This document shows, piece after piece, positions 58,691-64,000 of a DNA stretch of 64,000 nucleotides. Source of the DNA: Stenotrophomonas sp. Iso1 (GTDB taxonomy: Bacteria > Pseudomonadota > Gammaproteobacteria > Xanthomonadales > Xanthomonadaceae); the NCBI RefSeq assembly GCF_027497995.1, contig NZ_JAODBT010000004.1, forward strand, positions 62,001 through 126,000. The letters are read 5' to 3'. How positions within the stretch are numbered: position 1 is the first letter of the stretch; each line of letters begins with the position of its first letter. The notes beneath the pieces were generated by a model. The model was given only the letters and a program-made list of their open reading frames with translations, was not told where the DNA came from and did not search any database. The translations under genes were made by a program, and so were the position numbers.

Positions 58691-58913
58691 GGTCCCTGCT
58701 CCTGTGCGTGAGAGTGCCGCGTGCTGCGGCGTGCAGGAACAGGAACGGGCGACGGTGGTCAGTGGGGTTAACGGGCGCGCCGGGCCATGCGCGGCTGGGG
58801 CATTCCCGCTGAAGCATGGCTTCGCTTACCCGGAAACGGGCTTCGCCGGCCCCTCATCCGCCCTGCGGGCACCTTCTCCCGCACGCGGGAGAAGCAATCC
58901 CCCGTTCCCCGCC
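58691..58913. repeat. Intergenic region with palindromic element
   Basis: The 223-bp gap between zapE and the VWA gene includes CGCCCTGCGGGCACCTTCTC then CCGCACGCGGGAGAAG (about 58858-58893), another copy of the dispersed element seen near 46709 and 53040. It lies upstream of the VWA gene's divergent-free start and downstream of nothing else on the plus strand. No small gene is supported. Confidence 0.5.
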
Positions 58914-60011
58914 CTACCCGTTCCGGTGCGCAGTACCCAGGTATTCCGCGCTCTGCATTTCGATCAGGCGGCTGGCGGTGCGCTCGAAGGCCCCGGCCAG
59001 GCGGGTGCCGGAATACAGCAGCGGCGGCGCGTCCTGTGCGGTACAGACCAGGTTGACCTGGCGGTCGTACAACTCGTCAATCAGGTTGACGAAGCGACGC
59101 GCGGCGTCTTCGTTCATGCGGTCGAAATGCGGGATGCCACCAAGCAGCACCGTGTTGAATTCGCGTGCGATCTCGATGTAGTCCGAAGGCCCACGCGGGC
59201 CTTCGCACAGTGCCGCGAAATCAAACCAGACGATGCTCTTGCCGCGCCCACGCACCGGAATCTTGCGGCCCTCGATGGCGATGTTGCCGCTGCGCGATTC
59301 TTCGCCGCCACTCAGCTCCTTCCAGCGTCCGCCCAGCCACGTTTCGCTATCGCCATCCAACGGCGCGCGATAGACCGGCGAGCGCGTCAGCGCGCGCATG
59401 CGGTAGTCCTCGGTACCCTGGGCGTACAGCTCCACGCAGTGCTTCTCCAGCAGTGCGATGGCCGGCAGGAAACTGTCGCGTTGCAGGCCGTTGAGGTACA
59501 GGTTTTCCACAGCCGTGTTGGAAGTCGTCACCAACGTGATGCCTTCGGCGAACAAGCGCTCCAGCAAGCGCGCCAGCAACATGGCGTCGCCGATGTCGGT
59601 GACGAAGAATTCATCCAGCACCAGAACGCGCAGATTGTTGCGCCATTCCTGGGCAATCTTGGCCAGCGGGTCGCTCTGCCCTTGGTGCTCGCGCAGACGC
59701 TCGTGGATGCCGCGCATGAAGCGATGGAAATGGGTGCGGTACTTCTGTTCGATCGGCAGCCCGTCGTAGAACAGGTCGACCAGGAAGGTCTTGCCGCGGC
59801 CCACGCCACCCCAGAAGTACAAACCCTTGACCGGCTCGGGCTTCTTCCAGAAGGCGGACAGGCGGTCCAGCCAGCCGTCCTGCGCCGAATCCAGCAGCGC
59901 TTCATGGATGCGGTCCAGCTCGGTCAGGGCCGGGTGCTGGTCAGGATCGTCGCGCCAATCGCCGCGAGCCACGCCGGCGGCGTAGCGTTGTGAGGGGGTC
60001 ATCGTGTCCAT
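58914..60011 (-). CDS. zapE: Cell-division ATPase ZapE (AFG1-like)
   Basis: A 365-residue AAA-type ATPase with Walker A in GLYFWGGVGRGKTFLVDLFY, Walker B in LRVLVLDEFFVTDIGDAMLL, and family blocks TLVTTSNTAVENLYLNGLQR and LIEMQSAEYLG. ZapE destabilises FtsZ polymers during division under stress. The gene ends 3 bp after the hydrolase gene in the same direction, so both likely form an operon. Confidence 0.96.
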   Translation of the reverse strand: MDTMTPSQRYAAGVARGDWRDDPDQHPALTELDRIHEALLDSAQDGWLDRLSAFWKKPEPVKGLYFWGGVGRGKTFLVDLFYDGLPIEQKYRTHFHRFMRGIHERLREHQGQSDPLAKIAQEWRNNLRVLVLDEFFVTDIGDAMLLARLLERLFAEGITLVTTSNTAVENLYLNGLQRDSFLPAIALLEKHCVELYAQGTEDYRMRALTRSPVYRAPLDGDSETWLGGRWKELSGGEESRSGNIAIEGRKIPVRGRGKSIVWFDFAALCEGPRGPSDYIEIAREFNTVLLGGIPHFDRMNEDAARRFVNLIDELYDRQVNLVCTAQDAPPLLYSGTRLAGAFERTASRLIEMQSAEYLGTAHRNG

Positions 60012-60014
60012 GCC

Positions 60015-60686
60015 TCAGCTGCTGCTGTCGGGCAGCCAGCGCCGCACTTCATGCTGGATCGCGCCACGCAGGTCAATCAGCTTGCGATGGAAGAAGTGCG
60101 AGGTGTCGGGCATGCGTACCAGTTGCGGCGGGTTTTCAAGCGACTCCAGCCACTGGTAAACGCCCTGCGCATCAACGATCTCGTCGGCGTCGCCCTGCAC
60201 CACCAGCCAGTTGGACGGTGGCTGCACCTGGCTGAAATCCCAGGTGCGACGGCCCACCGGCGGGGCAATGGAAATCAATGCCTGCGGCTGCAATGCAGCG
60301 GCTGCACGCAGCGAGACATAGGCACCGAAGCTGAAACCGGCCAACCACAGCGTGTTGTCCGGGCGCTGGCTGCGCACCCAGTTGGCCACCGCGCGCAGGT
60401 CGTCACCTTCACCTTCGCCGTTGTCGTAAATGCCAGCCGAAGCGCCGACACCACGGAAGTTGAAGCGCACCGTGGTGATGCCCAGGTCACGCAGCGCGCG
60501 CGAGACCATGGTCACCACCTTGTTGTGCATGCTGCCGCCTTCGGTGGACAGCGGGTGGCAGATGACCGCGATGATGGGACGCGGTGCGGCATCACCATCG
60601 GGAAGATCGACGCCAAGCTCCAGCGGCCCAGCCGGGCCATCCAGGGTCAAGGTCGCCGATTCGTGGGGGAATGAGGGCGTTTGCAT
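60015..60686 (-). CDS. Alpha/beta hydrolase (YheT/CocE-like small hydrolase)
   Basis: A 223-residue serine hydrolase. HPLSTEGGSMHNKVVTMVSR and FNFRGVGASAGIYDNGEGE precede the nucleophile elbow GFSFGAYVSLRAAA; the acid is in VQGDADEIVDA and the His in DTSHFFHRKL. The family is widespread in proteobacteria next to zapE, with unknown substrate. It overlaps nothing upstream and is divergent from the EamA transporter. Confidence 0.93.
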   Translation of the reverse strand: MQTPSFPHESATLTLDGPAGPLELGVDLPDGDAAPRPIIAVICHPLSTEGGSMHNKVVTMVSRALRDLGITTVRFNFRGVGASAGIYDNGEGEGDDLRAVANWVRSQRPDNTLWLAGFSFGAYVSLRAAAALQPQALISIAPPVGRRTWDFSQVQPPSNWLVVQGDADEIVDAQGVYQWLESLENPPQLVRMPDTSHFFHRKLIDLRGAIQHEVRRWLPDSSS

Positions 60687-60749
60687 CCGTCCATAATACC
60701 GGCCCTGTCCGGCGGCTCCACCGCCATTGTCTTCACGGTAGCCGAAACG

Positions 60750-61610
60750 ATGCTTTTCCTGATCCTGAGTGTGGCCTGCAGCGTGCTGGTGTCGGTGCTG
60801 CTGAAGCTGGCCCCGCGCCGTGGTATCGACATTGCCCAGGCAGTGACCTGGAACTATCTGGCTGCCAGCGCGTTGTCGCTGCTGGTGCTGCAGCCCTCGC
60901 TGCAGACGCTACAGAGCGGGCACACGCCGTGGCTGGCACTGCTGGGCCTGGCGGTAGCGTTGCCCGGCATCTTCCTGGTGCTGGCGCGCGCGGTGCGCGA
61001 GGCCGGCATCGTACGCAGCGACGTCGCCCAGCGGTTGTCACTGCTGCTGTCATTGGCGGCAGCGTTCCTGCTGTTTGGTGAACATGCCAACGGTTGGAAG
61101 CTGGCAGGCCTGGGCCTGGGGTTGCTGGCTATCGTCGGCGTCAGCGCACGCAACGGCGAAACCGCCAGCCGCGCAGGCGGCACCTGGGGCTGGTTGTTGG
61201 GCGTGTGGATCGGCTTCGCACTGATCGACATCCTGCTCAAGCGCGTGGCGTTGGCGGGTACACCGTCAACGGCGGCATTGCTGGTCAGCTTTGGCATTGC
61301 CTTCGTATTGATGCTGGCATGGCAGCTGCAGCGGCACATCAGCGGCACGTCGAAACTGACGGCGGGCAACCTCGGTTATGGGCTTCTGCTGGGCCTGATC
61401 AACTTCGGCAACATTCTGTTTTACGTGCGCGCCCATCAGGCGATGCCGCACAGCCCGGCAACCATCTTCGCCGGCATGAACATCGGCGTGGTGTGCCTGG
61501 GCGCGCTGGTCGGCGTGTGGGTGTTTGGCGAAAAGACCAGCCGGTTGAACCGTGCGGGCCTGCTACTGGCAGTGGTGGCGATTGGGTTGATCGCACGCGG
61601 GACGTTGTAG
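60750..61610 (+). CDS. EamA/DMT-family transporter
   Basis: A 286-residue inner membrane protein with about ten helices in two EamA repeats (LFLILSVACSVLVSVLLKLA at the start; TWGWLLGVWIGFALIDILLK opening the second half). DMT proteins export or import small metabolites; the substrate is unknown. I chose ATG 60750; a longer frame from 60681 has no similarity pattern. Confidence 0.88.
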   Translation: MLFLILSVACSVLVSVLLKLAPRRGIDIAQAVTWNYLAASALSLLVLQPSLQTLQSGHTPWLALLGLAVALPGIFLVLARAVREAGIVRSDVAQRLSLLLSLAAAFLLFGEHANGWKLAGLGLGLLAIVGVSARNGETASRAGGTWGWLLGVWIGFALIDILLKRVALAGTPSTAALLVSFGIAFVLMLAWQLQRHISGTSKLTAGNLGYGLLLGLINFGNILFYVRAHQAMPHSPATIFAGMNIGVVCLGALVGVWVFGEKTSRLNRAGLLLAVVAIGLIARGTL

Positions 61611-61710
61611 CTCTCTCTGCTGGAAAGCTCCAACAGCAACGGCCCCTCCCGCCCTGCCCTTCGCTGCGCGAAAGGGAGAGTTGGGGAGGGGCAGCTTTCA
61701 GCTCCGGAAC
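61611..61710. repeat. Convergent gap with hairpin element
   Basis: CCCTTCGCTGCGCGAAAGGG (about 61656-61675) is a perfect hairpin between convergent genes, flanked by CCCCTCCC (61641) and GGGGAGGGG (61683). It matches the element at 51925-51954 and likely terminates both transcripts. Confidence 0.6.
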
Positions 61711-63444
61711 TTACGGTTCAAAGCCCAGCAACAGCGGATCGTGATCCGAGCTGCGCCATGGGCCGGGCACATTGCGGCCCTGGTAGCCGGCGTCATCCGC
61801 CTCATCGGCGTTGGTGTGCCACTCCGCCGCACCTTTCAGCCGCGCGGCCATGCCAGGGCTCAGCAAGGCGTGGTCCAGACGTCCGGTCAGGCCGTTGTAG
61901 ACATAGCTGTACGGCTGCGCCACGCCTGCGACCTTGAACGCATCCTGCCAACCGTCGGCGTTCAAGGTGCGGATCGGTTCTTCCATCGCATAGGCGTTGA
62001 AGTCACCCAGCAGCACCGCATCTTTGCCGCCGCTGCCGGTGGGGTCGCCCAGCAGCCATTGGTGCAGCAGTCGCGCTGATTCAACGCGGGTGGCGTTCCA
62101 GCAACCTTGGCCATCGTTCTGGTCGGCATCGGCGCCACTGGCTTCGGAGCAGCCCTTGGATTTGAAGTGGTTGGCCACCACCACGAACGGCGTGCCGTTG
62201 CGTCCCATACGGAACGCCTGCGCCAGCGGCACGCGGCTGCGTTCGCCAAACGGTTCGCGCTCCAACACTGCGGGCTTGCCGACCGGGCTCAGCTTTGAAC
62301 TGCGGTAGATGATGCCGACGCGGATCGGGTTGTCGCCCGGGCCCTGCTTGGCATCGACGAACATCCAATCGCCGTGCTTGCCCTGCCCTTCGTTGAGGGC
62401 ACGCACCAGTTGGTCGATGGCCGAGCCCGGGCCGTAGCCGTCGTTCTCCAGCTCCATCAGCGCCGCAACATCGGCACCGAGGCTACGGATGGTGGTGATC
62501 AGCTTGGCCTGCTGTGCAGCCTGCTGTTCTGCCGTCTTGGCGCCGCGCAGGGTGGGGTAGCCACCGCCCTTGCCGTCGCCATTGAAGTAGTTCTCAAGGT
62601 TGAACGCGGCGATACGCAGGCCACCGGCCACCGTCGGCGGCTGCAGCGGACGCAGATCACTGCTCACCGTCAACGGTGCGGTCAGTTGCAGACGGTAGTC
62701 GCCGTCATAACGCTGGTCCACGATGCCCTGCACGCCAGTCAACTGCGCACCGGTACGCAGCACCACGCCTTCGGCCAGATACGACACGCCACCCGGATCG
62801 CGCTTGCTGCTGCCATCGTCCAGGCGCAGGCGGCGCCGTGCGTTGTCGGCAATCACGGCGGCCTGCTCCGGGCTGCCAGCGACGGCCACTTCACTGGGCT
62901 GCCACAAACGGCCACCGAACGCGGCGGTGAGTTCGCCGTAACGCTGCAATCCATCCTGCCCGGCCAGCGTCAGCGGCGCGGCGATGCGCACCTGCATACC
63001 TTCCAGTGCTTCCCAGCTGGCGGGTATGTCTTCGATCACGGTCACCGCAGGTACCGCGCGCGATGCAGCCGTCGTCACCGTGCCGGCCTGCAGCGTGGTC
63101 AGCGACTGGCCGCCCTTGCCGGCAGCCTGCTCCTGCACCGTGCCACTGATGCGCAGCCATTGGCCGACCTGCACCGCTTGGCCGTCAGGCAGGCGCACGA
63201 ACAGGCCATCCGAGGTTGCCGCATCGCCATCACCGGCGTCCTGTACGTATATCCCACCCAAGCCATCGCGCATGTCGGCGGTGACCATGGCTTCGATCGT
63301 GACCGGCTTGCCTTCGTAAGGACTGCGCTCCCCGCCGCCCTGCACCTTGCCGATGGGCAACAAGGTTGCCGGGGGGGCCGCCAAGGCCGGGCCAGTGCAT
63401 GCCGCAGCCAAGGCCAGGGCGAGTAACGAAAGGGAACAACGCAT
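61711..63444 (-). CDS. ExeM/NucH-family extracellular endonuclease
   Basis: A 577-residue exported nuclease. It starts with a signal peptide (MRCSLSLLALALAAACTGPA), then an OB-fold region (YEGKPVTIEAMVTADMRDGL, GIYVQDAGDGDAATSDGLFV), then an endonuclease/exonuclease/phosphatase domain from about 300: IAAFNLENYFNGDGKGGGYP, ALMELENDGYGPGSAIDQLV, VVANHFKSKGCSEASGADAD, VLLGDFNAYAMEEPI and RSSDHDPLLLGFEP. Such enzymes degrade extracellular DNA for nutrition and biofilm turnover. Confidence 0.94.
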   Translation of the reverse strand: MRCSLSLLALALAAACTGPALAAPPATLLPIGKVQGGGERSPYEGKPVTIEAMVTADMRDGLGGIYVQDAGDGDAATSDGLFVRLPDGQAVQVGQWLRISGTVQEQAAGKGGQSLTTLQAGTVTTAASRAVPAVTVIEDIPASWEALEGMQVRIAAPLTLAGQDGLQRYGELTAAFGGRLWQPSEVAVAGSPEQAAVIADNARRRLRLDDGSSKRDPGGVSYLAEGVVLRTGAQLTGVQGIVDQRYDGDYRLQLTAPLTVSSDLRPLQPPTVAGGLRIAAFNLENYFNGDGKGGGYPTLRGAKTAEQQAAQQAKLITTIRSLGADVAALMELENDGYGPGSAIDQLVRALNEGQGKHGDWMFVDAKQGPGDNPIRVGIIYRSSKLSPVGKPAVLEREPFGERSRVPLAQAFRMGRNGTPFVVVANHFKSKGCSEASGADADQNDGQGCWNATRVESARLLHQWLLGDPTGSGGKDAVLLGDFNAYAMEEPIRTLNADGWQDAFKVAGVAQPYSYVYNGLTGRLDHALLSPGMAARLKGAAEWHTNADEADDAGYQGRNVPGPWRSSDHDPLLLGFEP

Positions 63445-63564
63445 GGACGACTCCGAGGGAAAACGAAACATGGGAAGCGGAAACAGAAGCGCCGCCTCAA
63501 GTAGGCGGCGCTGGATATTCTGCAGCAATCAGGCCGGTTGCCTGCTGCCGAGTCTGGCGGCTTT

Positions 63565-64000
63565 CTATTTCAGGTTGTCGAGCATCCAATCCACCGCCGC
63601 GTGGATTTGTTCCTCGCTGAGCCCGGCGTTGCCCCCCTTGGGCGGCATGATCCCGCCATCCGGGCCGGTGTAACCCTCCATGGCGTGCTTGTAGAGCGTG
63701 TCCTTGCCCTGAGCCAGACGCGCATCCCAATGCGAATGATCCAGCGTCGGCGCCTTGCCCACACCAGTGGTATGGCAGGCGGTGCAGAGGTTGTCGAAGA
63801 TCACCTTGCCGTCCAGCGTGCCGCCATAGGCACCACTGGCCATTGCAGCGGCAGTGGCAGCGGCCGCCGCAGCGGCCTGGGCTGAAGCGCCCGTGGCACC
63901 GGCGTACACCGCACCGATGGGCGCAATGCGTTCTTCAAGGCGTTTGGCCGCCGTCGGCGAGACCTCGGTGGGAATGGTGCTCTGCAAGTAGGACGCAAAG
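63565..64000 (-). CDS. Cytochrome c5-like protein, 5' end outside the window
   Basis: The visible 145 residues run from the window edge (FASYLQSTIPTEVSPTAAKR) to the stop. A spacer rich in Ala (about 30-50) precedes one c-type haem site, FDNLCTACHTTGVGKAPTLD, and a Met ligand in GGIMPPKGGNAGLSEE. The C-terminus AAVDWMLDNLK is typical of cytochrome c5. The preceding VSPTAAKRLEERIAPIGAVY resembles the N-terminal part of longer c5 proteins. The reading frame stays open to 64000, so the start lies further right. Confidence 0.88.
   Translation of the reverse strand, partial: FASYLQSTIPTEVSPTAAKRLEERIAPIGAVYAGATGASAQAAAAAAATAAAMASGAYGGTLDGKVIFDNLCTACHTTGVGKAPTLDHSHWDARLAQGKDTLYKHAMEGYTGPDGGIMPPKGGNAGLSEEQIHAAVDWMLDNLK

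Noticed and set aside
57536..58711. Plus-strand frame of 391 codons
   Set aside because: Antisense to the VWA gene with its clear metal-binding motif; no ribosome-binding site or domain.
1..64000. tRNA, rRNA or insertion-sequence genes
   Set aside because: I read both strands for clover-leaf arms, CCA ends and transposase motifs (DDE blocks with terminal repeats) and found none I could support by eye.

Overview
The window is GC-rich, densely coded bacterial chromosome carrying a prophage and a second, smaller element. The flanking housekeeping genes (dusA, metE, nrdAB, zapE, purU, pncA, a NucH/ExeM-type nuclease, a c5-type cytochrome) and the palindromic intergenic repeats point to a gammaproteobacterium of the Xanthomonadaceae, most likely Stenotrophomonas or a close relative. 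This is inference from gene content; no 16S or tRNA gene was recognised.

Layout. 1-1844: a response regulator cut by the window edge, a PepSY-like exported protein, and dusA on the minus strand. About 1.79-37.06 kb: a complete-looking P2-like prophage in the 5' end of dusA. Its integrase reads away from dusA. An accessory arm follows (3.0-9.5 kb): an ADP-ribosyltransferase-like protein, a GIY-YIG-like protein, a 275-bp array of GGTAAT/ATTACC repeats, a three-gene cassette (Dam-type methylase, four-helix membrane protein, DGQHR-domain protein) and an O-acyltransferase. Then come Com plus a second DNA methylase, and the divergent P2 packaging/capsid genes (Q, P leftward; O, N, M, L, X rightward). 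Next are lysis (two holin-like proteins, GH19 endolysin, nested Rz/Rz1) and tail genes in the order R S J I H fibre-assembly V W FI FII E/E' T U D. The immunity switch (repressor, operator, Cro/gp16-like protein, Ogr), a primase-helicase and small early genes run to a strong terminator at 36.95 kb.

About 37.05-41.18 kb: a second element between two more dusA 5' fragments. It starts with a truncated integrase closely related to the first. It carries a type VI secretion effector cassette: PAAR protein, DUF4123 chaperone, small unknown, Tox-REase-5 nuclease toxin and Imm52-like immunity protein. The three dusA starts indicate successive integrations at one site, each replacing the dusA 5' end.

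About 41.2-64 kb is chromosome. metE (B12-independent methionine synthase) and nrdAB (B12-independent ribonucleotide reductase) each sit behind a cobalamin riboswitch; nrdAB also has two NrdR-box-like sites over its promoter. The host therefore probably shuts off both B12-independent enzymes when cobalamin is available. The rest are metabolic, transport and envelope genes, ending in a cytochrome c cut by the right edge.

The best candidates for something undescribed are the methylase/membrane/DGQHR cassette with the adjacent repeat array, and the ADP-ribosyltransferase-like gene overlapping the integrase stop codon.
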